This document shows positions 28,703 through 37,334 of a DNA stretch of 64,000 nt, one piece after another. Position 1 is the first letter of the stretch, and each line of letters starts with the position of its first letter. The stretch covers positions 1 to 64,000 of the forward strand of contig NZ_JABWGX010000023.1 of assembly GCF_021730435.1 (NCBI RefSeq). The letters are read 5' to 3'. The translations under genes and the position numbers were made by a program. The notes under the pieces were generated by a model that was given only the letters and a program-made list of their open reading frames with translations, was not told the DNA's origin and did no database searches. This DNA comes from Xanthobacter agilis (GTDB lineage Bacteria; Pseudomonadota; Alphaproteobacteria; Rhizobiales; Xanthobacteraceae).

Positions 28703-29512
28703 CTAAAGCTGACAGCCGCTCGCCGCCGTGAGCCCGTTGGGCTGGCCCCACTCGTTCTGCGGCACGTTGGTAAAGGGTCCGCCATAGACCTGCTTCAGCA
28801 TCTTGAAGGACGAGGCCTGCCGCGTGTCCGGATCGAAATCGATGATCCAGAAATAATCATAGGTCGCGCTCGGCCAATTGCTCAGGGCTTCGGTGAAGCG
28901 CGCCAGGTCGAACAGGTCGTAGAGGGTCGACGATGCCTCGGGGCGGGCATCGTCCTTGGCGACGGCGGCCGCGGCATGGGCCGGCCCCTCGGCCGCCTCC
29001 TTCGCGGCCGCCTCGGCCTTTTCCGGGCCGGTCTTCTTGGCGTGGCCCGAGGTCGTCTTGGCGATGTGGTCGTGCTCCCACGTCACCACCACGGTAGCGC
29101 CATCCCAGCGCGGATCGGTGAGCAGGTCGCGGGCGAACTGCTGGGTCTGCGCGTTCAGCAGATCCGCGCTGAGGGTGCCGGATGCATCCGGCAACGCCGC
29201 ATAAGTAATGACCGGCTGTCCCCAGGACCGGGCCGAGGGCGTGATCGTTTCCAGGGTATGTAGCGTCATGGCGAAAAACGCCTTCGGCACCTCGCCCGGA
29301 CGGAACAGGCTGGCCGTTGCGTCGCGGCCGAGATGCTGAGCGGCGAGCGCCTGCGCCCGCTCCATGCCCACCGCGCAGAGCCGATAGGCATCCTGCTTCT
29401 CGCCATGGCGCAGCAGGATGATCCGCGCGGGGAGCGCAGCCGCCTCCCCTATCGTCAGGGCCATCACCACGACGCCGAGGCCCGCCGCCATCCAACCTGT
29501 CCGCCCCATCAT
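28703..29512 (-). CDS. Secreted histidine phosphatase family protein
   Basis: This roughly 269-residue protein has a signal peptide (MMGRTGWMAAGLGVVVMALT, predicted cleavage after the AAA region). The phosphohistidine motif is early, ILLRHGEKQD, and a later VTWEHDHIA supplies the second catalytic His. This places it in the RHG branch of the histidine phosphatase superfamily, acting in the periplasm or outside. An Ala/Lys/Glu-rich insertion (around residues 165-195) is unusual. The substrate is unknown. I chose the tandem ATGATG at 29512 with GGGGATGGG just upstream; a longer frame starts at 29620. Confidence 0.75.
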   Translation of the reverse strand: MMGRTGWMAAGLGVVVMALTIGEAAALPARIILLRHGEKQDAYRLCAVGMERAQALAAQHLGRDATASLFRPGEVPKAFFAMTLHTLETITPSARSWGQPVITYAALPDASGTLSADLLNAQTQQFARDLLTDPRWDGATVVVTWEHDHIAKTTSGHAKKTGPEKAEAAAKEAAEGPAHAAAAVAKDDARPEASSTLYDLFDLARFTEALSNWPSATYDYFWIIDFDPDTRQASSFKMLKQVYGGPFTNVPQNEWGQPNGLTAASGCQL

Positions 29513-29789
29513 CCCATCCCCCAAGCCGGTTTCCATCTCCTTGTGAGCGAAGCACATTCGCGCCCGCCGCGCCAAGGCCAGGGCGCCGCCTGCGACGGTG
29601 CGGCGCGCGAAAAAGCGCAATTATGACGTTGGGGAATGGCGCGCGTGCGCCGGAACCGGACCTCGCGCGGCGACGACACAATGGCGTTTCCGCATCACGC
29701 GAAACGCGTGCGGCCCATCGCGGGGCCTTCACACCCTCGTGCGAACATGCTTCAAGGCAGGATCAAGTTCGGGTTCGTGGAGCTGAGCC

Positions 29790-30122
29790 ATGCTCACAAT
29801 CAGGTTGGAAGCCAGCGCGCACACCATGATGCTGCTGGTGGGTCTCGGCTGCCTCACCACGGTGGCGCTGGCGCAGACCGCGTCCCGGCCCCATGTGGTC
29901 ATTACTCCGAATGTCATTCAGTTGCCGGTGATTCCCCAGGGCAATTACCTGGATCCGGGGCCGGGGCCGGCGATCAAGCCGGACGTGAAGATCGGCAGGG
30001 GCGAGAACACCGACTATGTGTTCCCGCCCGACCTGTCGGGCGGCTACGGCTCCGGCCCGCCCGGCGATCCCACCAACAACGGCTCCTGGAGCCCGCTCGA
30101 CGGCGACACGCCGAGCTTCTGA
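29790..30122 (+). CDS. Small secreted protein of unknown function
   Basis: This 110-residue protein has an N-terminal hydrophobic signal-like segment (MMLLVGLGCLTTVALAQ, preceded by a short hydrophilic lead) and a mature part rich in Gly, Pro, Asp and Asn, with no cysteine pair or recognisable domain. It is probably exported; the Cys in GLGCLT is not in a good lipobox. The ATG at 29790 has GGAG seven bases upstream. A good terminator follows, which supports a real monocistronic gene. I do not recognise a family. Confidence 0.6.
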   Translation: MLTIRLEASAHTMMLLVGLGCLTTVALAQTASRPHVVITPNVIQLPVIPQGNYLDPGPGPAIKPDVKIGRGENTDYVFPPDLSGGYGSGPPGDPTNNGSWSPLDGDTPSF

Positions 30123-30164
30123 GCCCCGTGCGCGGAGCCCACTCCCCGCCGGACCCATTCGACC

Positions 30165-30198
30165 AAAGGGCCGCGAGCACCGCTCGGCGGCCCTTTTT
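30165..30198 (+). terminator. Intrinsic terminator of the small secreted-protein gene
   Basis: AAAGGGCCGC and GCGGCCCTTTTT pair around a short inner stem, ending in T5, 43 bases after the stop at 30122. Confidence 0.8.
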
Positions 30199-30250
30199 CT
30201 TGCCCCGACGCGGGCATGGGCCGTGGCATTGGACACATCGGGCCGGACAA

Positions 30251-30281
30251 AAGAAAAACGGCGGGGAAGCCCCCGCCGTTT
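30251..30281 (-). terminator. Intrinsic terminator of rplM-rpsI
   Basis: On the minus strand AACGGCGGGG-GCTT-CCCCGCCGTTTTTC forms a ten-pair stem with a T-rich tail, about 28 bases beyond the rpsI stop. Confidence 0.88.
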
Positions 30282-30308
30282 CTCGTACCTGCAAGCCTGA
30301 AGCGCGAA

Positions 30309-30788
30309 TCAGCGCTTCGAGAACTGGAACGACCGACGCGCCTTGGCCCGGCCGTACTTCTTGCGCTCGACCACGCGGCTGTCGCGGGTGAGGAAGCCGC
30401 CCTTCTTGAGGGGGCCGCGCAGCTCGGGCTCGTAATAGGTGAGCGCCTTGGACAGGCCATGGCGCACCGCGCCAGCCTGGCCGGACAGGCCACCGCCGGC
30501 GACCGTGCACACCACGTCGTACTGACCTTCGCGGGCCGCGGCCTGGAACGGCTGGTTGATCATGAGGCGCAGCACCGGACGGGCGAAATACACCTCGATG
30601 TCGCGATCATTCACCGTGATCTTGCCGGTGCCGGGACGGATCCACACGCGGGCGACCGCGTCCTTGCGCTTGCCGGTGGCATAGGCGCGACCGAACTTGT
30701 CCAGCTTCTGGACATGGACGGGAGCGGACACCTCGATGGCGAGGTCGGCGCCGCCGAGGGCTTCGAGGGACTGGAGAACCTCGGCCAT
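30309..30788 (-). CDS. rpsI: 30S ribosomal protein S9
   Basis: This 159-residue S9 has the conserved [13 protein letters not shown] segment, [23 protein letters not shown] and the basic C-terminal tail ending [11 protein letters not shown], whose last residues reach the P-site tRNA. An N-terminal extension of about 25 residues is usual in alphaproteobacteria. It starts two bases after the rplM stop and shares its transcript. Confidence 0.98.
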   Translation of the reverse strand: MAEVLQSLEALGGADLAIEVSAPVHVQKLDKFGRAYATGKRKDAVARVWIRPGTGKITVNDRDIEVYFARPVLRLMINQPFQAAAREGQYDVVCTVAGGGLSGQAGAVRHGLSKALTYYEPELRGPLKKGGFLTRDSRVVERKKYGRAKARRSFQFSKR

Positions 30789-30789
30789 G

Positions 30790-31251
30790 TCAGTTCCTCA
30801 CGTTCTTACGGTTGAGAGCCGCCACGTCGAGCGCGACGGGCTGCTGGGCCTCATGGGGGTGAGCCGGGCCCTTGTAGACACGCAGGTTGCCGAGGATCTT
30901 GCGGCCGAGCGGGCCACGGGCGAGCATGCGCTCCACCGCCTTCTCGATGACACGCTCCGGGAAGCGGCCTTCGAGCACGAACTTGGCGGTGCGCTCCTTG
31001 ATCCCACCCGGGAAGCCGGTGTGGTGATAATAGACCTTCTGGTCCTTCTTGCGCCCGGTGAACACCGCCTTCTCCGCGTTCACGACGATGATGTTGTCAC
31101 CGCAGTCCACGTGGGGGGTGTAGATGGGCAGGTGCTTGCCCTTGAGGCGCATGGCGATGATGCTGGCGAGACGACCCACAACAAGGCCGCTGGCGTCGAT
31201 CACCACCCACTTCTTTTCGATATCGGCGGGCTTGGCCGAATACGTCTTCAT
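30790..31251 (-). CDS. rplM: 50S ribosomal protein L13
   Basis: This 153-residue L13 has the usual N-terminus ([15 protein letters not shown]), [18 protein letters not shown] and the [12 protein letters not shown] motif. It is an early-assembly protein of the large subunit. The ATG at 31251 is preferred to an upstream frame from 31419 because family homology starts there. It is the first gene of the rplM-rpsI operon, with a sigma70-like promoter at 31327-31355. Confidence 0.98.
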   Translation of the reverse strand: MKTYSAKPADIEKKWVVIDASGLVVGRLASIIAMRLKGKHLPIYTPHVDCGDNIIVVNAEKAVFTGRKKDQKVYYHHTGFPGGIKERTAKFVLEGRFPERVIEKAVERMLARGPLGRKILGNLRVYKGPAHPHEAQQPVALDVAALNRKNVRN

Positions 31252-31326
31252 GGGATCGATTTCCGATTGTGACAGCTGGAGCGGACCCAGATGGGAACCC
31301 GCGACGCGCTCCGGCAATGAAGCGCG

Positions 31327-31355
31327 CTTGTATCCGAGCCCCAAAACCACGTCAA
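31327..31355 (-). promoter_or_regulatory. rplM-rpsI promoter (sigma70-like)
   Basis: On the minus strand TTGACG (31355-31350), a 17-base spacer and TACAAG (31332-31327) give a good -35/-10 pair about 75 bases above the rplM start codon. An AT-rich tract lies immediately upstream (31370-31430) and could act as an UP element. Confidence 0.65.
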
Positions 31356-31513
31356 CGCCGCAGCGCGCCATTTTCTCATTACAAAACAATACGTTATTAT
31401 TTTGGTATTTCAACACCATCTAAAAGTGGCTGATATCACAGAAAGTTGGGGCCGGTTCCTCTCCGCATGGGCACGGCCTCCGCGTGAAACGGCGGACACC
31501 CGCGCCCGGCGGG

Positions 31514-31972
31514 TCAGCCCATGGCTGGCCGCTCGGGGATGGAATAGGTGGCCACGCAGTGGGCCACGAGGTCGTCGTCGCCCGCGCCCCTGAGGCCCAC
31601 GTCGCCCACCGCGAGCCGCTTGCCCAGCTTGATGAGCCGCGCATCCGCGAAGATCGCGCCGGGCGCCGGCTTGCGCAGGAAATTGATGGACAGGTTGGTG
31701 GTCACCGCCAGCGCCACCGGACCGATCTGCGCCAGCAGGGCCACATAGACGGCAATATCCGCCAGCGCCATCAGCGCCGGGCCGGAAACCGTGCCGCCCG
31801 GCCGCAGATGCTCCTCGGCGGCATCGAGGCGGATGGTGGCGGTCCGCGGACCGATGGTTTCGATATGGTGCGGCTTGCCGGGTCCGAACGCCTGGGGAAA
31901 CGCCCCATGCAGGAACGTCTCCAGCGCCGCGATGGTCATCACCGGCGTGGCTTTGCCGCCCTCGATCGTCAT
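31514..31972 (-). CDS. PaaI family thioesterase
   Basis: This 152-residue hotdog-fold protein has the PaaI-type core HLRPGGTVSGPALMALADIAVYVAL and, later, NLSINFLRKPAPG. Such enzymes hydrolyse acyl- or aryl-CoA esters in the cytoplasm. I chose the ATG at 31972, which follows GGGAGGACACCC; an in-frame ATG at 31996 lacks such a site. It is divergent from the crotonase-family gene at 32116, which suggests joint involvement in acyl-CoA turnover. Confidence 0.85.
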   Translation of the reverse strand: MTIEGGKATPVMTIAALETFLHGAFPQAFGPGKPHHIETIGPRTATIRLDAAEEHLRPGGTVSGPALMALADIAVYVALLAQIGPVALAVTTNLSINFLRKPAPGAIFADARLIKLGKRLAVGDVGLRGAGDDDLVAHCVATYSIPERPAMG

Positions 31973-32115
31973 GGGTGTCCTCCCGTTGCTTGTCATTGTT
32001 CGGCTTTCGCCGTTTGGCTGTCATTGTCCGGTGCCCGGCTCGCGCCTCCGGAGCCTTGTGCATAGAATGGCGCGCCACAAGATCAAGCCGCCCGCATCCC
32101 CGGAGGAGTGCCCCC

Positions 32116-32934
32116 GTGACTGCCCATCCCGCCCCCACCGCCGACAGCCCGCTCCTGAAGACCGAGGTGGCCGACGGCATCGCCACCCTCACCCTCGCCC
32201 GTCCGCAATCGCGCAACAGCCTGTCGGAAGCCATGATGGCGGCGCTCACCGGCGCCCTCGCCGACATCGCCGGCAACACGGCGGTGCGCGCGGTGGTGCT
32301 CGCGGCGGAAGGCCCGGTGTTCTCCGCCGGCCACGACCTCAAGGAGCTCCAGGGTCATCGGGACGATGCCGATCGGGGCCGGGCCTATTTCGAGGATGTG
32401 CTGAAGCGCTGCTCCACCTTGATGACCGCCCTCGTCCGCCTGCCGCAGCCGGTGATCGCGGCGGTGGAGGGCATGGCCACCGCCGCCGGCTGCCAGTTGG
32501 TGGCGAGCTGCGACCTGGCGGTGGCGGGGGCGCAGGCGCGCTTCTGCACGCCCGGCGTCAATATCGGCCTGTTCTGCCATACGCCGATGGTGGCGCTGTC
32601 GCGCAACGTCTCGCGCAAACACGCCATGGAAATGCTGCTGCTCGGCGCATGGGTGGAGGCCGAGGACGCGCTGCGCATGGGCCTCGTGAACCGGGTGGTG
32701 GAAAAGGGCTCGGCGGTCGCGGCCGCCACCGCCCTCGCCCACCGAATCGCCGAGAAATCCCAGGTTCCGGTAAAGCTCGGCAAGGCTGCCTTCCACGCCC
32801 AGATCGAAATGGGCCTCGACGAGGCCTATGCCTATGCCTCCCGCGTGATGACCGAAAACATGCTCGCGCGGGATGCGGAAGAAGGCATGTCCGCCGTTCT
32901 CGCCAAGCGCGCGCCGAGCTGGGAAGACCGCTGA
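32116..32934 (+). CDS. Crotonase (enoyl-CoA hydratase/isomerase) family protein, ECHDC3-like
   Basis: This 272-residue protein has the crotonase fold, with oxyanion-hole segments VFSAGHDLKEL and TAAGCQLVASCDLAVA and the TPGVNIGLFCHTP stretch. The last two closely resemble mammalian ECHDC3. The two glutamates used by classical enoyl-CoA hydratase are replaced: GGGCE reads AAGCQ, and the QPE position reads TPG. Hydratase activity is therefore doubtful, and the usual automatic name may mislead. The GTG at 32116 follows a strong GGAGGAG site. It is divergent from a thioesterase gene. Confidence 0.85.
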   Translation: MTAHPAPTADSPLLKTEVADGIATLTLARPQSRNSLSEAMMAALTGALADIAGNTAVRAVVLAAEGPVFSAGHDLKELQGHRDDADRGRAYFEDVLKRCSTLMTALVRLPQPVIAAVEGMATAAGCQLVASCDLAVAGAQARFCTPGVNIGLFCHTPMVALSRNVSRKHAMEMLLLGAWVEAEDALRMGLVNRVVEKGSAVAAATALAHRIAEKSQVPVKLGKAAFHAQIEMGLDEAYAYASRVMTENMLARDAEEGMSAVLAKRAPSWEDR

Positions 32935-33049
32935 ACGGCACCGTGATCGCCACCGGCGGCACCTTTAACCTTCTCTCAACCATAAACAGGCTCTGCTATC
33001 GTCACGAAGCTGGCGCCTCTTGCGCTGGCCAGAGCGGGACCAGCAGCGC

Positions 33050-34567
33050 ATGGCCTCGAATGTCGCCGAGATCGCGATGAACGTCACAGGCGCGGCCCCC
33101 GCCCGCGCCCGTCGCGTGAGCGGCTTCGCCGTGGGGGCGGCGGCGCTCGCGGCCCTGTCTCTTCTGAGTGCCCTGCCGCTGCGCTTCACCGCCAGCGCGG
33201 AACTCGCCTTCAACATGGCGATCCAGCCGCCTGCCGCAGCGGTGCGGGGCATCGCCCAGGTGCTCGGCTCGCGGGAACTTGCGCGCGACGCCATCGAAAG
33301 GCTCGCCCCCGCAGACGTGGCACGCCTTGCCACCGACAGCCTGTTTGCCGCCGCCGCAGGCGATGCCGCGGCCCTGACCGAACAGGCGGCCCGCCGCGTG
33401 GTCCAGGACGTTTCGGTCACGCCGATCAACGGCGGGCGCGGATATGACATCGCCGTCTCCGCCGCGACCCCGGCGCTCGCCGCCCGACTCGCCGACGCCT
33501 ATGTGGCGGCGGCGCTGCGCCTCGATGCCCGCCCGGCGCCAGACGCGGTGTCGCCGCTCCCCGGCCTTAGCGGCGGTGCCGGCGCCGCCGCGCCCATGTT
33601 GCCGGATGTGCCGGGGCCTCTGCCCTTCACCCTGCTCGCGGCCGCCCTCGCGACCTTTCTCCTCGGGCGCCGGCAGCACCATCGCGAACCCCTGCCCCAG
33701 GGCCTTGTCGACCGCGCGGCGCTGCCACTGCAGCTTGATTCACCCCATCGCATCACCTGGCTCGACGGTCCGGCCGCCAGCGGCCTTGCGCTTGATGAGG
33801 CCGTGGCCCACCTGCTGGCCCATGCCGTCACCGGGTCCCAGGCGTCGGAGCCCGGGCGCGGACGGCTCGTGTGCGTGACCTCGGATGGGCTCGACGAGGC
33901 CGCCAGCCGCTGCGCCCGGACCCTCGCCCGCCGGCTGGGCGACGACGCCGGCGTGGTGCTGGTGGTGCTCGACCAGAGCGTGGACAAGGCCGGCCTGCTC
34001 GACCTCGGCTGCGAGGCCGCCGACCCTGGTGTCCGCGAGCTGCTGGTGGGACGCGCGCGATTTGGCGAAACCCTGCACCGCGATCCCCACTCCCGCGCCC
34101 ATGTCATTCCGCCCGGCCATCTGCCGCCGGGCTGGAGCTCGGCCACCGGCACCGACGCGCCCGGCCCGGCCGATGAGCCCGCGGACGCGGCGCGACTCGG
34201 CGCCGTGCTCGATGCCTTGCGGCAGACCTATGATTATGTGGTGGTGGCCAATCCGCCGCTGGACCCCAACGATGCGACCCTGGCCGAAAGCGAGCCCCTG
34301 GTGGTGTGCCTCACCGCCGATACCGCCCCGGCCACCGCCGCGGTGGAGAGCTTCGATGCGCTCGCAGCCATGCGCTTCTCACGCATCGTGATGCTGCGCT
34401 TCGCCACCGGTGAGGTGCTGCCCCCCGCCGAGGCGGAAGACATCCTGCCGCCCCAGGTCGCGCCGGCGTCCCCCGCGCGCGGGCCCGAGACACACCCTCC
34501 GGTGCGGCGGCCGAGCCGACCCGAACCGCAGGCCGAGGAACCGCAGATCTGGCGCGGCGCCGCCTGA
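33050..34567 (+). CDS. Wzz/BY-kinase-like protein with degenerate P-loop
   Basis: This 505-residue protein follows the layout of polysaccharide co-polymerase tyrosine kinases (Wzc). It has a first membrane segment (about 24-44), a shortened Wzz-like periplasmic part (SRELARDAIERLAP near 74-87), a second membrane segment (about 191-206) and a cytoplasmic nucleotide-binding-like domain. The P-loop position reads VTSDGLDEAAS, where active kinases have VTSxxPGEGKS/T. The Walker A' position reads VLVVLDQS and the Walker B position YDYVVVANPPLD. No tyrosine cluster ends the protein. It is probably a catalytically dead scaffold. No wzx, wzy or glycosyltransferase gene is adjacent. The ATG at 33050 is preferred to a TTG at 33020. 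Confidence 0.7.
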   Translation: MASNVAEIAMNVTGAAPARARRVSGFAVGAAALAALSLLSALPLRFTASAELAFNMAIQPPAAAVRGIAQVLGSRELARDAIERLAPADVARLATDSLFAAAAGDAAALTEQAARRVVQDVSVTPINGGRGYDIAVSAATPALAARLADAYVAAALRLDARPAPDAVSPLPGLSGGAGAAAPMLPDVPGPLPFTLLAAALATFLLGRRQHHREPLPQGLVDRAALPLQLDSPHRITWLDGPAASGLALDEAVAHLLAHAVTGSQASEPGRGRLVCVTSDGLDEAASRCARTLARRLGDDAGVVLVVLDQSVDKAGLLDLGCEAADPGVRELLVGRARFGETLHRDPHSRAHVIPPGHLPPGWSSATGTDAPGPADEPADAARLGAVLDALRQTYDYVVVANPPLDPNDATLAESEPLVVCLTADTAPATAAVESFDALAAMRFSRIVMLRFATGEVLPPAEAEDILPPQVAPASPARGPETHPPVRRPSRPEPQAEEPQIWRGAA

Positions 34568-34628
34568 AACCGCGCGCGGCGCCCGTCACCCTCGGCCCCT
34601 TCCCGTGGACGCCCCCACCCGCGGGCCG

Positions 34629-34654
34629 CGCCCCGGAAGACGTCCTCCGGGGCG
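34629..34654. terminator. Stem-loop between convergent genes
   Basis: CGCCCCGGA pairs with TCCGGGGCG across an eight-base loop, between the Wzz-like gene (ends 34567) and the DUF2842 gene (ends 34671). T-runs are weak on both sides. Confidence 0.45.
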
Positions 34655-34670
34655 TTCCAGGCACGTCCTG

Positions 34671-34889
34671 TCAAGCCTTGGGGCGGTCGGGGCGCTCCAT
34701 CCACCAGATGAGGGCGCCGGCGGGGATCACCCAGAGCGTGCCGAGCAGCACATAGCAAACCGTCTGCGCCGCCCAGTGCAGCTCAGTCACCCGCCCTTGC
34801 GCGATCACCATCGCGCCAAGCGCCCATACCACCACCAGAGCCAGCAGCAGCACCGTGCCGATGAGCTTGCGGATGCGCTGGGGCATCAT
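34671..34889 (-). CDS. DUF2842 family small membrane protein
   Basis: This 72-residue protein has two membrane segments (about 8-30 and 42-62) and matches the alphaproteobacterial DUF2842 pattern: a basic start MMPQRIRKLIGT, a middle QGRVTELHW and an ending ALIWWMERPD. Its function is unknown. It is divergent from ctaA, and the 108-base gap probably holds both promoters. Confidence 0.82.
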   Translation of the reverse strand: MMPQRIRKLIGTVLLLALVVVWALGAMVIAQGRVTELHWAAQTVCYVLLGTLWVIPAGALIWWMERPDRPKA

Positions 34890-34997
34890 GGTTGTTCTCC
34901 CCTTTCGCCGCGCCTTGTGGCGCCGGGCAGGAGCCCTCTATAACGGATCGGCCGCGAGAGCCACGACAGAATGACCCGCCGGCAGGGAGAGAACGCC

Positions 34998-36149
34998 ATG
35001 CGGGATGCGACCCGGCCCGCCATCGCGGCGGCACCGCCAGCGGTCTTCGCCCCCGGCGGCCCGCGCGCCGCAGGGGCCGTGCGCCTTTGGCTTTACGTGG
35101 TGGCAGCGCTCATCGTCGCCATGGTGGGGGTGGGCGGCGCCACCCGGCTCACCGAATCCGGCCTTTCCATCACCCAATGGAAGCCGGTGACGGGCGTGGT
35201 TCCGCCCCTCTCGCCGGCGGAATGGCAGGCGGAGTTCGAGCGCTACAAGGCCATTCCCCAATATGAGATCCTCAATCGGGGCATGGGGCTGGACGGCTTC
35301 AAGCGTATCTATTGGTGGGAATGGACCCATCGCCTGCTCGGCCGGCTCGTGGGCGCGGTGGTCCTGCTGCCGCTGCTGTATTTCGCGGCCACCGGCGCGG
35401 TGCGCGGATGGCTGCTCGCCTGCTGTCTCGGCCTGTTCGCCCTCGGCGGCCTTCAGGGGGCAGTGGGCTGGTGGATGGTCGCCTCGGGCCTCAGCGCACG
35501 CACCTCCGTCAGCCCCTACCGGCTCGCGATCCACCTGACCCTTGCCGGCCTGATCCTGAGCGCCACGGTAATGGTGGCGCGCACGCTCGCACCACCGGCC
35601 GCACCATCGGCGGCACCGCCCGACATGGGGATGCGCCTGCGCGCCACCGCCGTCGCCCTGCCGATACTGGTGCTGGTGCAGATTTTCGCCGGAGGACTGG
35701 TGGCCGGGCTCGACGCCGGCATGGCCTTCAACACCTGGCCGCTCATGGACGGCGCGCTCATCCCCGCGCCCGACCAGCTCGGCGCGATGCGGCCCTGGTG
35801 GCGAAACCTGTTCGAGAACGCGCTCACGGTGCAGTTCGATCACCGCATGATCGCTTATGCCCTTTGGGCCGCGAGCCTCCTCCACGCCCTCGATGCCCGC
35901 CGCACCCATGGGGCGCGGGGGGCTTGCCTGTTATTCGCCGTGGTAAGCGCCCAAGCGATGCTGGGTATTGCCACCCTGCTGCTCGCGGTGCCGCTCGGCG
36001 TCGCGCTCGCGCACCAGTTCGGTGCCACCGTGGTGCTGATCGCGGCCACGCTGCATGCGGCGGACATGACGCAGGCGACCGGCATGGCACGGCGCGCGCC
36101 GTACCTCAGCGCAGAAGGAAGGCCACCACCGGCGCCATCATCACGTTGA
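34998..36149 (+). CDS. ctaA: Heme A synthase (COX15/CtaA family)
   Basis: This 383-residue, eight-span membrane protein converts heme O to heme A for aa3-type cytochrome oxidase. The four heme-ligand histidines are readable in [29 protein letters not shown] and [10 protein letters not shown]; the [17 protein letters not shown] start and FNTWPLMDG loop are typical of the alphaproteobacterial type. The ATG at 34998 follows GGGAGAGAACGCC; a frame from 34971 is longer. Its last 44 bases overlap the convergent lrgB gene. Confidence 0.95.
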   Translation: MRDATRPAIAAAPPAVFAPGGPRAAGAVRLWLYVVAALIVAMVGVGGATRLTESGLSITQWKPVTGVVPPLSPAEWQAEFERYKAIPQYEILNRGMGLDGFKRIYWWEWTHRLLGRLVGAVVLLPLLYFAATGAVRGWLLACCLGLFALGGLQGAVGWWMVASGLSARTSVSPYRLAIHLTLAGLILSATVMVARTLAPPAAPSAAPPDMGMRLRATAVALPILVLVQIFAGGLVAGLDAGMAFNTWPLMDGALIPAPDQLGAMRPWWRNLFENALTVQFDHRMIAYALWAASLLHALDARRTHGARGACLLFAVVSAQAMLGIATLLLAVPLGVALAHQFGATVVLIAATLHAADMTQATGMARRAPYLSAEGRPPPAPSSR

Positions 36150-36804
36150 ACAGGCCCGCCAGCACCATCACGAGACCGGCGATGGAGCCCTCTTCGCCGC
36201 CGATCTGGTGCGCCTTGGCGACGCCAGCGCCGTGCGCGCCCATGCCGAACAGAGCGCCCCGCGCCAGCGACGAGCGTAGCGGCATCACCTTCAGCAGCAG
36301 TTCGCCCAGCGCCGCCCCGCACACTCCGGTGAGGATCACGAACACCGCCGTCAGGTCCGGCAGGCCGCCGATGTCGTCGGAGACCGCCATGGCGAACGGC
36401 GTGGATGTGGAACGCGGCATCAGCGAGAGCTGCACGGTGGACGACAGCCCCAGCCAGGAGGCCATGAAGAAGGCCGCCACCATGGCGATGGAGCTGCCCA
36501 CCAGCACGCCGAGCAACAGCACCGGCCAGTGCCGGCGGATGACCGCCCGCTGCTCGTAAATGGGAATGGCGAAGGCCACGGTCGCCGGCCCCAGCATCAG
36601 CACCAGCCAATGGGTGGAGCGGATGTATTCCGCATAGCCCGCGTTGAGGCTCACCGCCACCAGCCCGACCATGACCGGCGTCAACAACAGCGGCGAGGTC
36701 CACCAGAAGCGCCACCGCCGGGCGATGAAGCGGGCCACCAGATAGCAGCCGATGGTCACCGCGGACCAGAAGAGGGTCGCCTCGACCGCGTCAAGCGCCG
36801 GCAT
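36106..36804 (-). CDS. lrgB: LrgB/CidB family membrane protein
   Basis: This 232-residue protein has six or seven hydrophobic segments and the LrgB hallmarks [29 protein letters not shown] and [12 protein letters not shown]. LrgB/CidB partners the holin-like LrgA/CidA; the pair has been linked to cell lysis control and to export of pyruvate or acetate-overflow products. It overlaps lrgA by 14 bases and is convergent with ctaA, overlapping its end by 44 bases. Confidence 0.92.
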   Translation of the reverse strand: MPALDAVEATLFWSAVTIGCYLVARFIARRWRFWWTSPLLLTPVMVGLVAVSLNAGYAEYIRSTHWLVLMLGPATVAFAIPIYEQRAVIRRHWPVLLLGVLVGSSIAMVAAFFMASWLGLSSTVQLSLMPRSTSTPFAMAVSDDIGGLPDLTAVFVILTGVCGAALGELLLKVMPLRSSLARGALFGMGAHGAGVAKAHQIGGEEGSIAGLVMVLAGLFNVMMAPVVAFLLR

Positions 36805-37237
36805 GGCGCGCCTCCCGCCGGGCGCGCCAGCGGTAGCAAAGGTCCACCGTGAGCGCGGTTCCGCCCATGACGAGCACGGTGCCCACCAGGATCACCGCCA
36901 CGATCTTGAGCCCGAGCAGGCCCACGAATTCGTGATGATCGAGCACCGCCATCACCGCCGGCACGAAGAACAGAAGCATCTCGGCAATCAGCCAGGACGC
37001 GCCGCGCCGCACGGCGATGGGGCGGATCCAGCCGCTGGCGAGCAGCGCCAGCACCACCGCCATGCCGATGATGCCGCCGGGAAGAGGCACATGGGCGAGG
37101 CGCACCACCGCTTCGCCCAGCATCCAGAACAGCGCCAGAACAGCGATCTGCAACAGGCCGGAATGATGAAGCGCGGTGCGGAATAGAACAGAGCTGCGCC
37201 GGAATGCGCGCGCCGGATCAGGCATTTTGGTAAACAT
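36791..37237 (-). CDS. lrgA: LrgA/CidA family holin-like membrane protein
   Basis: This 148-residue protein has four membrane spans with the CidA/LrgA motifs: LGEAVVRLAHVPLPGGIIGM, then LLFFVPAVMAVLDH. An N-terminal extension of about 30 residues precedes the first span. The ATG at 37237 with GGAGGTGCCCCCC upstream fits better than the one at 37267. It is the first gene of lrgAB, divergent from a CidR-like LysR gene, the classic cid layout. Confidence 0.9.
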   Translation of the reverse strand: MFTKMPDPARAFRRSSVLFRTALHHSGLLQIAVLALFWMLGEAVVRLAHVPLPGGIIGMAVVLALLASGWIRPIAVRRGASWLIAEMLLFFVPAVMAVLDHHEFVGLLGLKIVAVILVGTVLVMGGTALTVDLCYRWRARREARHAGA

Positions 37238-37316
37238 GGGGGGCACCTCCAGTGCCGTCACCCTCAAGATAGGCGCACCCCCTCTATAATGAAAATGAAT
37301 TGACTGAATTTAATCC

Positions 37317-37331
37317 ATTCCATATGGGAAT
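37317..37331. promoter_or_regulatory. Inverted repeat ATTCC-ATATG-GGAAT in the lrgA/LysR divergent gap
   Basis: The five-base arms are perfect complements and carry the T-N11-A spacing of LysR-type boxes. The element ends three bases before the regulator's ATG, where autorepression is plausible. It lies in a short AT-rich region (37280-37335) that is the only obvious promoter space for both genes. Confidence 0.5.
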
Positions 37332-37334
37332 TGA

